From NCBI GenBank assembly GCA_964454685.1, contig CAYVTZ010000007.1:44048-108047 (forward strand): a DNA stretch of 64,000 bases, read 5' to 3'. Of this stretch, positions 18,241 to 26,722 are shown in pieces. The position numbers were made by a program, and so were the translations under genes. Within the stretch, counting starts at the first letter, position 1; the number at the start of each line of letters is the position of its first letter. This stretch comes from CAYVTZ01 sp964454685 (GTDB lineage: Bacteria; Bacillota; Clostridia; Christensenellales; Christensenellaceae). A model generated the notes under the pieces. The model ran no database searches. It was given only the letters and a program-made list of their open reading frames with translations, and was not told where the DNA came from.

Positions 18241-19428
18241 ATGCTGAAAATTGTAGTAAACGGGATCAATGGCAAAATCGGTCAGATGATCGTAAATTGT
18301 CTTGCAAAATCGGAGGACATGGTCATTGTTGCCGGCGTAGACAAGATGCCGGATGCCATCAAAAATCCCTTCCCCGTCTATGACGCAATGCACAAGGTCG
18401 TAGAATCCGTGGATGTCGTCATTGATTTTTCGCGCCCGGATGCCTTGCACGAGGTATTGGAGTTTGCACAAAGCAAAAACGTCGGCGCCGTGCTGTGCAC
18501 CACGGGCTATACCGCCAACGACAAAATGATGATCGTCAAATATTCCGGACATATTCCGGTGTTTTATTCCGCAAATATGTCTTTGGGTGTGAATCTGCAA
18601 ATGGAGCTTGCCAAGAAGGCCGCGGAATTCTTTGGTGATGCCTTTGATGTGGAAATCGTGGAAAAGCATCACAATCAAAAGGTGGATGCGCCCAGCGGAA
18701 CCGCGCTGGCGATCGCGGAATATATGAACACAGCCTATACGCCGGCAAAAGAATTTGTTTACGGGCGTACCCCCGGCTCCGGCAAGCGCGAACCAAATGA
18801 AATGGGCATCCACGCGCTGCGCGGCGGCACCGTAGTCGGCGAACACGAAGTATTCTTCTTCGGAGAGGATGAGGTCATCGAAATCACGCATAAGGCGCTG
18901 TCCAGGCGCGTTTTCGTAGAGGGCGCACTGCGCGCGGCTCAGTTCCTGCAAGAGATGAATCCGGGGCTTTATTCCATGTTTGACATCATTTCGCAGGCAC
19001 AGCACACCACGCACATCAGCACCACAGAAGAATGTGCGCGCGTACAGCTTCAAGGCAGCAGCGAAACCATTCAAACCATCATGCAGACATTCGCAAAAAG
19101 CGACGTGCATGTGGATATGGTTTGTTTTTGCAGTGACGGCGGCTACAATTTCCTCGTAGAGTCCAAAGACCTCGCCGCCGCCAAAGGCATTCTCAAGCAA
19201 TGCGGCGCGCTCTCCGTCAACATCATGGAAGGCTTGTCCAGCGTTTGTGCTGAAGGAGCAGACATCCAGTCTCAACCCGGCAGAATTGCGGATTTATTTG
19301 CCAGCTTCATGCAGCAGAGCATCCCCATCGTATTATCACAAACCACACCTACCACTGTCTCGCTGTGTGTGCAGCAAGAGCATGTTCCAAAATCGATTCG
19401 CATTCTCACCAACAGCTTCAATCTGTAA
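18241..19428 (+). CDS. dapB: 4-hydroxy-tetrahydrodipicolinate reductase fused to tandem ACT domains
   Basis: Residues 1-250 are a complete DapB: nucleotide-binding VVNGINGKIGQ, VVIDFSRPDAL, CTTGY and the catalytic EKHHNQKVDAPSGTA (143-157). DapB normally ends here at 240-275 residues. Residues 260-395 add two repeats resembling the C-terminal ACT pair of aspartokinase: RVQLQG with HVDMVCF and YNFLVESKDLAAAKGIL in the first, then SQPGRIADLFASFMQQSIPI, TTVSLCVQQEHVPKSIRIL and NSFNL in the second. Such pairs bind lysine or threonine, so the fusion may give DapB allosteric feedback. Gene start ATG 18241 with GAGGAG, 18 bases after dapA. Confidence 0.95.
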   Translation: MLKIVVNGINGKIGQMIVNCLAKSEDMVIVAGVDKMPDAIKNPFPVYDAMHKVVESVDVVIDFSRPDALHEVLEFAQSKNVGAVLCTTGYTANDKMMIVKYSGHIPVFYSANMSLGVNLQMELAKKAAEFFGDAFDVEIVEKHHNQKVDAPSGTALAIAEYMNTAYTPAKEFVYGRTPGSGKREPNEMGIHALRGGTVVGEHEVFFFGEDEVIEITHKALSRRVFVEGALRAAQFLQEMNPGLYSMFDIISQAQHTTHISTTEECARVQLQGSSETIQTIMQTFAKSDVHVDMVCFCSDGGYNFLVESKDLAAAKGILKQCGALSVNIMEGLSSVCAEGADIQSQPGRIADLFASFMQQSIPIVLSQTTPTTVSLCVQQEHVPKSIRILTNSFNL

Positions 19429-19465
19429 GCACACCTGCGGCTGCGCACCGCACAAAAACTCCAGT

Positions 19466-19512
19466 AAAAAGGGGCTGTAGCAGTTTTTTTCGTACTGTTA
19501 CAGCCCCTTTAA
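19466..19512 (+). terminator. Bidirectional terminator between dapB and the RNHCP gene
   Basis: AAAGGGGCTGTAGCAG pairs with CTGTTACAGCCCCTTT around a T-rich loop, with A-runs and T-runs on the two flanks. It lies between two genes that converge (dapB plus, RNHCP minus), so it can serve both. Confidence 0.8.
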
Positions 19513-19515
19513 GCA

Positions 19516-19941
19516 TCATTTGAGCCTTCCATCCCCTGCCATCAGCTCAGTCATTTCCTCCATTTTCTCCAACGGAAACGGCGGTAGAGCCACCGGCTTC
19601 ATTGCAATCGACATCAGCTTGATCGCATTGTCGTCCGCTGCAATGCGGTTCGACGAAAGCTGTCCGCATCTGCGGCAGCGATGGATAATTGCCCACTCAC
19701 CCTGCTTGCGAATCCAAACGGCGATCGGCTCCATATAGCCGCCGCAGTCTGCTGCACGATCACCGGGTTCCATGTCCACATGTAAGCTGTGCAAGCAGTT
19801 CGGACAGTGATTGCGATGATCGCTCCCGGCACCGGTTGGCACCACCAGTCTCCCGCAAATCTTACAGGTGAAACTGTCGTTGCACGCATGATGTTTGTAA
19901 TAACCCTGATCGTATTGTTTTCTTTTATTTTCTCTATTCAA
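19516..19941 (-). CDS. RNHCP-domain zinc-binding protein
   Basis: A 141-residue protein with the RNHCP family pattern: FTCKICGRLV, SDHRNHCPNCLHSLHVD and a later HRCRRCGQLSSNRIAADDN, giving three Cys pairs that probably hold zinc. Function unknown. The start is taken as TTG at 19941 (MNRENKRKQYDQ) because a perfect GGAGG lies eight bases upstream; the same frame opens at an ATG at 20043 that has no site and would run through the leader hairpin. It is a single-gene transcript with its own promoter. Confidence 0.82.
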   Translation of the reverse strand: MNRENKRKQYDQGYYKHHACNDSFTCKICGRLVVPTGAGSDHRNHCPNCLHSLHVDMEPGDRAADCGGYMEPIAVWIRKQGEWAIIHRCRRCGQLSSNRIAADDNAIKLMSIAMKPVALPPFPLEKMEEMTELMAGDGRLK

Positions 19942-19978
19942 GTTTGTTTCCTCCAAAAAGTCGTAATCATACTTCTTT

Positions 19979-20019
19979 CGGGAGGCTTGTTCGTAATTAT
20001 CGTATACGCAAACCTCCCG
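19979..20019 (-). promoter_or_regulatory. Leader hairpin, possible attenuator of the RNHCP gene
   Basis: On the minus strand CGGGAGGTTTG pairs with CAAGCCTCCCG over 11 positions (one G-U) around a 19-base loop. Its 5' arm starts right after the stop codon of the 11-residue leader ORF. Its 3' arm contains CCTCC, which is also complementary to the GGAGG ribosome binding site of the RNHCP gene (19950-19954). No T-run follows, so it is more likely translational than a terminator. Confidence 0.55.
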
Positions 20020-20020
20020 G

Positions 20021-20056
20021 TTAACGTACAAGGGCCTTAGCATTATATTTTTTCAT
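20021..20056 (-). CDS. Candidate leader peptide MKKYNAKALVR
   Basis: Eleven codons and a stop, with ATG at 20056 preceded by AAGGAG at ideal spacing, about 30 bases after the predicted transcription start. It ends two bases before the hairpin at 19979-20019. Its ribosome binding site is better than most in the window, which argues that it is translated. The peptide itself has no known match that I recognise. Confidence 0.5.
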   Translation of the reverse strand: MKKYNAKALVR

Positions 20057-20086
20057 AAAAAAACTCCTTAATTTTTGTTAGTCAAT

Positions 20087-20115
20087 AGTATAGCACCGTA
20101 CGCGCACCTTTTCAA
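20087..20115 (-). promoter_or_regulatory. Sigma-A-type promoter of the leader ORF and RNHCP gene
   Basis: TTGAAA (20110-20115) and TATACT (20087-20092) on the minus strand with a 17-base spacer. The spacer contains GCGTACGGTG and the region just upstream contains CGTACCGTAC, an inverted pair that could bind a repressor. Confidence 0.7.
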
Positions 20116-20175
20116 CTCCCTTTGTACGGTACGTTGCATGTTCCAGGATATCCCATTTTCATCAGAGACGCAAAC

Positions 20176-20200
20176 ACCCCGCACATGTTGCAGTACGGGG
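20176..20200 (-). terminator. Weak terminator-like hairpin after ispH-rpsA
   Basis: CCCCG and CGGGG form a five-pair stem about 40 bases past the stop, followed on the minus strand by TGTTTGCGTC. The U content is poor, so it is only a possible end of the long ispH-rpsA transcript. The rest of 20116-20241 shows nothing else. Confidence 0.35.
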
Positions 20201-20241
20201 CATTCGACGCTTGCTTGTGAATATAATGTTCTTCCAGAAAA

Positions 20242-22308
20242 TTAATCTTCTTTTTCTTCCGAATTCAGATTGAAGAGATCAGCCAACGAGGTCGTCACGT
20301 TCTCCACGGTCGGAATTTCGTAAGAGAAGCGTTCCTCACCGGAATGCTCTTCTTTTTTGGAAGGTCTGACTTCCTCCGGCAGCAATGCGCGGATGCTCAA
20401 GCTAATGCGCTTCTTGGAAGGGTTCACTTCCATAACCTTCGCCGTAACTTTATCACCGATGCGCAGTTCCTCTTCCACCTTCTCCAGTCGTCTGTTGGTG
20501 ACCTGAGAAATGTGTACCAAACCGTCAATGGTCGGCTCCAAGGATACAAACGCGCCAAACGGCATGATGCGTACCACAGTGCCTTCCACCGTATCGCCCA
20601 CCAGATATTTTTCCGGTGCCAGATCCCACGGTTTCGGAGAAAGCTGCTTGAGACCCAAAGAAATTCTCTTCTTTTCGGTGTCCACGTTCAAAATCTGAAC
20701 TTCGATTTCGTCGCCCACTTTGAGCATATCCGAAGGATGCTTCACCTTCACCCATGCAATGTCCGTAACATGCAGCAATCCATCCACGCCACCGATGTCG
20801 ATAAACGCCCCGAAATCGGTCAAACGTCTGATTTTGCCCTTGATGATGTCGCCCTTTTTGAAGGTTGCATACAGTTCTTTTTCTTTTTCGTCTGCCTCTG
20901 CCTGCAAGATGTTTTTGTGAGAAAGCACAAAACGTCTCTGACGCTTGTCCACATCCACAATGTTCACCGCAAGATCCTGACCCACGAATTCAGACAGATC
21001 TTCCACATATTTCAGGGAAAGCTGAGAGGCGGGGATGAATGCGTCATAGCCTTCCAGCTTCGCCAGAACGCCGCCCTTGACCACTCTGTCCACCTTCACG
21101 GTATAGACTTTTTCGTTGTCCAGTGTTTCCACCAACTCTTTCCATTTGAGTTTGGACTCGATGGAACGTCTGGAGAGCACTACATTGCCTTCGCCGTCAT
21201 TCAGCGATACAACTTCCGCTTCGATCTCATCGCCAACCTTGCACATTTCAGCCGGACTAACATCGCCGTTTGTGGAAAGGTTCTCTTTTTTGATGATCCC
21301 GTCGGATTTGTAACCAATATTCACACAAATCTCACTGTCGGAAACCTGAACAACCGTGCCGGTTACAATCTGTCCTCTCTTAATATATACAAACGAATCC
21401 TCAATTTGTTGCATGAAATCTTCGTTTGCCTGGGATTGTTCCTGCGAAACCTCCTCTTCCATCGTAGGTTCCAATACTTTCTCGACTTCGCTCATTTGTG
21501 TTTCTACCTCCATTATTAACCAATCGGGCGTTGAAGCGCCCGCAACAATACTTATTATACCATGATTTGATATCATTTCAAGTGGAAGTTCTCGAATATT
21601 GTCTACATAATATGATTTTTTACAATTTTTTTTGCAAATTTGGAACAACTTCTGGGTATTGGACGAATGTTTGCCCCCCACAACCAATACAATATCCGAT
21701 TTCGACGCAAGTTCTTGAGCCTCAGTCTGTCTTTTTTGCGTCGTATCACAGATGGAGTGGAACAGTTCGTAGTCGCCATTTTGCAGAATTTTCGTCACGT
21801 CGTCCCAAAGCTGTGTCGTGATCGTGGTCTGCGCCACCACCAGCGCCGCGTCAAAGTGCGGCAATTCCCTTGCCTCCTCCACACTGCCCACCACATGGCT
21901 TTCGCCAGACACCCAACCGCGGATGCCCACCACTTCCGGGTGATTTTGTGCGCCAATGATGATTACGGGAACCTGCGCCGTTTTTACTTTATCGTGAATG
22001 CGCTTCACAAAAGGGCATGTCAGATCCAAAATCTCAAATCCACGCCGCTCGATCTGTTCATAGACCGCCTTCGGCACCCCATGCGATCGAATCACCACAA
22101 CGGTGTCCTCCTCTTGCGGAATTTGCGCAATGTCCTCGATCACTTGTACGCCACCGCGCGCCAAGGAAGCAACAACATCCGAATTGTGGATCAGCTCTCC
22201 ATACGTGTAGATGTGCTTGTGTTTGCCAATGATCTCCTGCACCGCATCCACAGCGCGCTTGACTCCAAAGCAAAAACCCGCATTTTTTGCCACGATGATT
22301 TCAGGCAT
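20242..22308 (-). CDS. ispH: HMBPP reductase (IspH) fused to ribosomal protein S1
   Basis: A 688-residue two-part protein. Residues 1-285 are IspH, last enzyme of the MEP pathway, with cluster cysteines in AKNAGFCFGVKRAV, DLTCPFVKRIH and FHSICDTTQKRQ, and the HGVPKAV, SSNTQKL and GASTPDWLI motifs. Residues 300-640 carry four S1 RNA-binding repeats (for example KGDIIKGKIRRLTDFGAFIDI), followed by an acidic tail. This fusion is known from many Clostridia. Start ATG 22308 overlaps the plsC stop by eight bases. Both halves look intact. Confidence 0.96.
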   Translation of the reverse strand: MPEIIVAKNAGFCFGVKRAVDAVQEIIGKHKHIYTYGELIHNSDVVASLARGGVQVIEDIAQIPQEEDTVVVIRSHGVPKAVYEQIERRGFEILDLTCPFVKRIHDKVKTAQVPVIIIGAQNHPEVVGIRGWVSGESHVVGSVEEARELPHFDAALVVAQTTITTQLWDDVTKILQNGDYELFHSICDTTQKRQTEAQELASKSDIVLVVGGKHSSNTQKLFQICKKNCKKSYYVDNIRELPLEMISNHGIISIVAGASTPDWLIMEVETQMSEVEKVLEPTMEEEVSQEQSQANEDFMQQIEDSFVYIKRGQIVTGTVVQVSDSEICVNIGYKSDGIIKKENLSTNGDVSPAEMCKVGDEIEAEVVSLNDGEGNVVLSRRSIESKLKWKELVETLDNEKVYTVKVDRVVKGGVLAKLEGYDAFIPASQLSLKYVEDLSEFVGQDLAVNIVDVDKRQRRFVLSHKNILQAEADEKEKELYATFKKGDIIKGKIRRLTDFGAFIDIGGVDGLLHVTDIAWVKVKHPSDMLKVGDEIEVQILNVDTEKKRISLGLKQLSPKPWDLAPEKYLVGDTVEGTVVRIMPFGAFVSLEPTIDGLVHISQVTNRRLEKVEEELRIGDKVTAKVMEVNPSKKRISLSIRALLPEEVRPSKKEEHSGEERFSYEIPTVENVTTSLADLFNLNSEEKED

Positions 22309-22891
22309 TTTCCCTGCTCATCTCCTTCATAATATCTTCCAAATACCGCGTAGCCTCCGTGATCGTCTCGCTCGTGGTTGACCCCTCATACATCTGCGAC
22401 AGATAAATCGGACGGTGCACCTTGACCACCACCCGCCGAAACAGCTTGTAATCCCCGCTGATATACACCGGCACCACCGGCACCTCGGTTTTAAGCGCAA
22501 ACAACGCCGCTCCTTGCCCAAACGGCAGCAGTTCTCCCGTTTTCGAGCGCGTGCCCTCCGGAAAAATGCCGATTGTCTCCCCTGCGCGCAGCGCTTTAAG
22601 CGCAGCCTTCACCGCGCCAATGTCACCTTTACCTCTGGAAATGGGAATCGCATGCAGTCGACGCAGAAAAAAGTTTGCCGGTTTGCTCCGGAACAATTCT
22701 TCCTTCGCCATATAGCCTACCGGACGATACGTGTTAGAAAACCCCAGTACGATAGGATCCCAGTTGGATTTGTGATTGCAAATCACCAGACATCCACCCT
22801 CCACTTTGAAGTTTTTTCTTCCCACTACTTTGATGAAAAAAAGCGGCATCAAAACCAAAAACGCGAGTACGCGAGCAATGCCATAGATCAT
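22301..22891 (-). CDS. plsC: 1-acyl-sn-glycerol-3-phosphate acyltransferase
   Basis: Makes phosphatidic acid at the membrane, the substrate of CdsA. Catalytic CNHKSNWDPIVL (NHx4D), acceptor-binding FPEGTRSKTGEL and PVVPVYISG are visible. The ATG at 22891 (MIYGIARV) has AAGGAG eight bases upstream and overlaps the cmk stop as ATGA, so it is preferred over the frame opening at 22921; this gives 196 residues, with an N-terminal membrane helix. Confidence 0.94.
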   Translation of the reverse strand: MIYGIARVLAFLVLMPLFFIKVVGRKNFKVEGGCLVICNHKSNWDPIVLGFSNTYRPVGYMAKEELFRSKPANFFLRRLHAIPISRGKGDIGAVKAALKALRAGETIGIFPEGTRSKTGELLPFGQGAALFALKTEVPVVPVYISGDYKLFRRVVVKVHRPIYLSQMYEGSTTSETITEATRYLEDIMKEMSRENA

Positions 22892-23556
22892 GCCCCGCAC
22901 TCCTTGTGAATCAACTGACAAACGTACTCGATCACCTGCTGCGCATCCATCTGCGTCGTATCAACTAAAATCGCGTCCTCCGCTTGCCGGAGCGGCGCAA
23001 ATTCGCGTGTGGAATCCGTCTCATCCCGCGCAATGATCTCGCGTTCAATTTCGTCCTGTTCCGCCTGCTGCCCGCTCTGCCGCAGCTCCAGACAACGCCT
23101 GCGCGCTCGTTCGCGTGAAGATGCGGTAATAAAGAGCTTTACCTCTGCGTCCGGCAGCACATATGTGCCGATGTCGCGCCCGTCCATGACAATATCATAT
23201 TGTCGCGCCACTTCCCGTTGCAGCTCCACCAGCATCAGCCGCACCGCCGGAATCACCGCAATATCGCTTGCGCCGCGCGAAATCTGCGGCGTGCGCAAAA
23301 ACGCAGTCACATCCTGTCCGTTGATCCAAACGGATTGCGCGCCATTTTCGTATTTGATTTGCATTTGGATTTCCGGCAGCCGCTCCTGCACCGCCTGCGC
23401 GTCACGCACATCCACACCGCGCTCCATCATAGCATATGCCGCCGCGCGGTACATGGCGCCCGTGTCCAGATAATTGAATCCCAGTCGCTGCGCAACGGCC
23501 TTCGCTACCGTGCTTTTTCCTGCGCCCGCCGGGCCGTCCATTGCAATCTTCGTCAT
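22888..23556 (-). CDS. cmk: Cytidylate kinase
   Basis: Phosphorylates CMP and dCMP. P-loop MDGPAGAGKSTVAKAVAQRLG, the GAMYRA CMP-binding turn, DGRDIGTYVLPDA and the RARRRCLEL lid are present in 222 residues. The order cmk-plsC-ispH-rpsA is the standard clostridial arrangement. ATG 23556 with AGGAGAGCAGGC. Confidence 0.97.
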   Translation of the reverse strand: MTKIAMDGPAGAGKSTVAKAVAQRLGFNYLDTGAMYRAAAYAMMERGVDVRDAQAVQERLPEIQMQIKYENGAQSVWINGQDVTAFLRTPQISRGASDIAVIPAVRLMLVELQREVARQYDIVMDGRDIGTYVLPDAEVKLFITASSRERARRRCLELRQSGQQAEQDEIEREIIARDETDSTREFAPLRQAEDAILVDTTQMDAQQVIEYVCQLIHKECGA

Positions 23557-23566
23557 GCCTGCTCTC

Positions 23567-24442
23567 CTATTTATCCCGCATCAGGATAAAACGCGCCAAT
23601 TCCTCCAGCGGCTGCGCCTTGTTGCCGAACACCTTGAGCGCATGAATCGCTTCTTCGGTCTTTTCCTCAGCAATCTTCATGGATTTATCCACACCATACA
23701 ACGTCGGAAAGGTGAATTTCTTGGCTTCTTTATCCTTGCCCAGCGTTTTGCCCATTTTCTTTGCGTCGCCCACAATGTCCAGCACGTCGTCCGTAATTTG
23801 GAATGTCAAGCCGATGTTGTCTCCGTAAACGGTCAACGCATCAACGTGGTCAGGGCGCGGGTTGCACAGATAAATGCCGGACAGCAATGCTGCACGGATC
23901 ATCGCCCCCGTTTTATGATTGTGCACATAATGCAGTTCCTTTTCCGTCAAAATCTGCCCTTCGTTTTCAATGTCGGCGCACTGTCCGGAAATCATACCAA
24001 ATACGCCCGCTCCCGCCGCCACCTCCTGCATCGCCTTCAAGTGCGAGTGCATGTTCGAAGAAAAGCGCAGTGCATTTTTAATCATGACTTCAAACGCAAA
24101 GTTTAGCAATGCATCCCCCGTCAAAATACCAAACGCCTCACCAAACACCACATGGCACGTGGGTTTTCCGCGCCGCAGTTCGTCGTTGTCCATCGCAGGC
24201 AGGTCATCATGCACCAGCGAGTACGTATGAACCATCTCAATGGCACACGCGATATCTAATGTCTCGCGGTGTGAATCCGAAAGCAGCGCATTCGCCAAAA
24301 TGTTCAATGTGGGACGCAAGCGCTTTCCGCCCGCCGCAACGCAGTAATTCATTGCGTCACGCAGCGTCTGGTTTGCGCCGTTCACCGCAAGCAGCTCCTT
24401 TAAACGATTGTCGATCAATCCCGTGTATTGTTCAAGTACCAT
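23567..24442 (-). CDS. ispA: Trans-polyprenyl diphosphate synthase (farnesyl/geranylgeranyl)
   Basis: Condenses dimethylallyl and isopentenyl diphosphates to the allylic primer used by UppS. The first aspartate-rich motif is HDDLPAMDND, the second DDVLDIVGD, with AAGGKRLRP and GKPTCHVVFGE between or before them. The 291 residues and the position after xseB match IspA. ATG 24442 overlaps the xseB stop by 11 bases. Confidence 0.95.
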   Translation of the reverse strand: MVLEQYTGLIDNRLKELLAVNGANQTLRDAMNYCVAAGGKRLRPTLNILANALLSDSHRETLDIACAIEMVHTYSLVHDDLPAMDNDELRRGKPTCHVVFGEAFGILTGDALLNFAFEVMIKNALRFSSNMHSHLKAMQEVAAGAGVFGMISGQCADIENEGQILTEKELHYVHNHKTGAMIRAALLSGIYLCNPRPDHVDALTVYGDNIGLTFQITDDVLDIVGDAKKMGKTLGKDKEAKKFTFPTLYGVDKSMKIAEEKTEEAIHALKVFGNKAQPLEELARFILMRDK

Positions 24443-24629
24443 CTTTCAATCCTCCTACCAGCTCCAGTTCCTGTTGTGCCTGATCCAACAGTTTTTCTGC
24501 CTGCTGCGCCGCAGCCGCTCCCTTTTTGTACAGTTTCATCGCTTCCTCAAGCGGCAGTGCTTCATCCGCCATCTTCTGCGTGATCTCCTGCAATTCGCTC
24601 AGGCATTGTTCCAGTTTCTTTTCAGCCAT
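24432..24629 (-). CDS. xseB: Exodeoxyribonuclease VII small subunit
   Basis: A 65-residue helical protein with the XseB pattern CLSELQEITQKMADEALPLE followed by AMKLYKKGAAAAQQAEKLL. It binds several copies per XseA to form the single-strand exonuclease. It overlaps xseA by eight bases and ispA by 11. Confidence 0.95.
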   Translation of the reverse strand: MAEKKLEQCLSELQEITQKMADEALPLEEAMKLYKKGAAAAQQAEKLLDQAQQELELVGGLKDGT

Positions 24630-25836
24630 GTTTTGTTCCTTTCACCGTCACAATGGTCGCATCCGCGCGCCCGTCCCCCAGCACCAATTCCACCGCATCG
24701 CCCGCGTGCAGTTGCTCGATGCTTCGCACTGCCTTGCTGTGTTTGAGTGCGATGGCATATCCGCGCGCAAACGCACTGTACGGACTCAAGTGCTCTACCG
24801 TGTCACGCAGCAGCGCCAGTTTTTGGCGTTTGTCGTACAGATTGTGCTGCATCGAGGTTTGTATCGTTTGCCTGTGCGCCTCCACCCGCGCCTTCAGCGC
24901 GGCGCACTTTTCCGCCAAATATTCTCTTGAAAGCGCTCGCCGTGCGTATGCAATCTGCTCTCGTCCGCGCGCAATGCGCTGCATTAACAAATGCCGCATC
25001 TCGCTGCATTTGTTGTCGATCTGCGCTAGGATGTCCTCGCGCGCCGGCACTGCGATCTCTGCCGCCGCCGATGGGGTGGGCGCGCGCAGATCCGCCGCCA
25101 GGTCACAAAGTGAGAAATCCGTTTCGTGCCCTACCGCGCTGATGATGGGCGTTTTGCACGCAAACACCGCCAGCACCAATTCCTTCTCGTTGAACGCAAA
25201 CAAATCCTCCGCGCTGCCGCCGCCGCGCCCTATGATGATCAAATCCACATCGCCGCGCACATCAAAATATTCGATGCCGCGCACCAGCTCTGCGGGAGCA
25301 CTTGCGCCCTGCACCGCCGCATGATAGCACAGCAGCTTTACCGTCGGATTGCGGCGCATGGTAATGTTCTGAATATCCCGCAGCACCGCACCGTGGCTGG
25401 AGGTCACAATGCCAATGCGCTCCGGATACGGTGGAATCTGCTTTTTGTGCCGCTCGTCAAACACGCCCTGCTGTTCCAGCTCAGCCTTCATGCGTTGCAT
25501 ACGCGCATATAAGTCGCCCAGACCATAATTGCACACTTCATGTACAATAAAGCGGAATTTTCCTGTTTTTCGATATAACGACGGCTGCCCGCGCATCAAA
25601 ATGCACTGCCCTTCGCTTAATGTCTCCAGTGTTTGTGCGTCCGCATCCACCACATCAAAAAAAATGCAGTCTACCGCCGCCTCATCGTCGCGCATCGTAA
25701 AATACATGGTTGAGCCGCGCAGACCAACGCCGGACACTTCTCCCTTAATCCAGACCTCGTCCATCAAAGCGTCCATCATGATTTTGTCCGAAATATATTG
25801 ATTCAGTTCCTTGACGCCTAAAATCAGCTTATCCAT
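24622..25836 (-). CDS. xseA: Exodeoxyribonuclease VII large subunit
   Basis: Catalytic subunit of the single-strand exonuclease VII. N-terminal OB fold (VWIKGEVSGV, STMYFTMRDDEA), catalytic domain with RIGIVTSSHGAVLRDI, IIIGRGGGSAEDLFAFNE and ISAVGHETDFSLCDLAADLRAP split by coiled regions, then a C-terminal coil; 404 residues. It starts inside the folD stop region (overlap eight bases). Confidence 0.96.
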   Translation of the reverse strand: MDKLILGVKELNQYISDKIMMDALMDEVWIKGEVSGVGLRGSTMYFTMRDDEAAVDCIFFDVVDADAQTLETLSEGQCILMRGQPSLYRKTGKFRFIVHEVCNYGLGDLYARMQRMKAELEQQGVFDERHKKQIPPYPERIGIVTSSHGAVLRDIQNITMRRNPTVKLLCYHAAVQGASAPAELVRGIEYFDVRGDVDLIIIGRGGGSAEDLFAFNEKELVLAVFACKTPIISAVGHETDFSLCDLAADLRAPTPSAAAEIAVPAREDILAQIDNKCSEMRHLLMQRIARGREQIAYARRALSREYLAEKCAALKARVEAHRQTIQTSMQHNLYDKRQKLALLRDTVEHLSPYSAFARGYAIALKHSKAVRSIEQLHAGDAVELVLGDGRADATIVTVKGTKHG

Positions 25837-26671
25837 ACAGCAACGCCGCTTTTAGCGTATTCTCCAGCAGCATGGTGATGGTCATAGGGCCTACGCCACC
25901 GGGTACAGGCGTTATGAATCCCGCCACCTCGGCAACCTCGTCAAATTTGACGTCGCCCTTTGCCTTGCCGTTCACACGTGTGGTACCCACATCGATCACC
26001 ACCGCGCCCGGCTTCACGTATTCCGCGGAGAAGAATTCAGGTTTGCCAATCGCCGCCACAAGAATATCGGCATTTCTGCACACTTCCTTTAAGTTCTGCG
26101 TCTTAGAGTGACAAATCGTTACCGTTGCATTTTCATTCAGCAGCAGCATCGCTACCGGCTTGCCCACGATATTGCTGCGTCCCGCAACCACAGCGTTTTT
26201 CCCCGCAATATCAACACCTGTCTTTTGGATCAGCTTGATAATACCCTGCGGCGTACATGCCACCAACCCCGGCAGCCCCGTCATCAGGCTTCCCGCGTTT
26301 ACCACATGTATCCCGTCCACATCCTTTTCCGGACGAATCGCCTTTAAAACTTCCGTTTCTGCAATATGCTTCGGCAAAGGCAACTGCACGAGCAGCCCGT
26401 GGATCCTTGGATTATTGTTGTATTGCTCCACCAGCGCCAGCAATTCATCTTGCGTCGTTTCCTCCGGCAGACGCACCACTTCGGAATAAATGCCCACCTC
26501 CGCACAAGCTTTTCCCTTGTTGTTTACATAGATGGTCGATCCGCCGTCGTCTCCCACTTGAATCACAGCTAAACCGGGCTGCACGCCACTCGGCAATGCG
26601 GCGACTCGCTTTTTCAGATCCTCTCTGATCTCCGCAGATAACTCTTTCCCGCTAATGATTTGTGCACTCAT
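25829..26671 (-). CDS. folD: Methylenetetrahydrofolate dehydrogenase / cyclohydrolase
   Basis: Bifunctional one-carbon enzyme interconverting methylene- and formyl-tetrahydrofolate. Seen: YVNNKGKACAEVGI (catalytic Lys), GLLVQLPLPKH, EKDVDGIHVVNAG, NAVVAGRSNIVGKPVAMLL and FITPVPGGVGPMTITMLL. The ATG at 26671 (MSAQIISGKEL) follows GGAGG and yields 280 residues; the longer frame to 26722 has no support. Confidence 0.97.
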   Translation of the reverse strand: MSAQIISGKELSAEIREDLKKRVAALPSGVQPGLAVIQVGDDGGSTIYVNNKGKACAEVGIYSEVVRLPEETTQDELLALVEQYNNNPRIHGLLVQLPLPKHIAETEVLKAIRPEKDVDGIHVVNAGSLMTGLPGLVACTPQGIIKLIQKTGVDIAGKNAVVAGRSNIVGKPVAMLLLNENATVTICHSKTQNLKEVCRNADILVAAIGKPEFFSAEYVKPGAVVIDVGTTRVNGKAKGDVKFDEVAEVAGFITPVPGGVGPMTITMLLENTLKAALLYG

Positions 26672-26722
26672 CGAAAACCTCCAAAAATTTATATCGTCAG
26701 AAGCCGCTGCGCAGCCCCGCAA

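Noticed and set aside
18112..19275. Minus-strand open frame (387 codons) opposite dapB
   Set aside because: Antisense shadow of dapB with no recognisable domain or ribosome binding site.
20344..21519. Plus-strand open frame (391 codons) opposite ispH-rpsA
   Set aside because: Antisense shadow of the repetitive S1 domains; Phe/His-rich and not protein-like.
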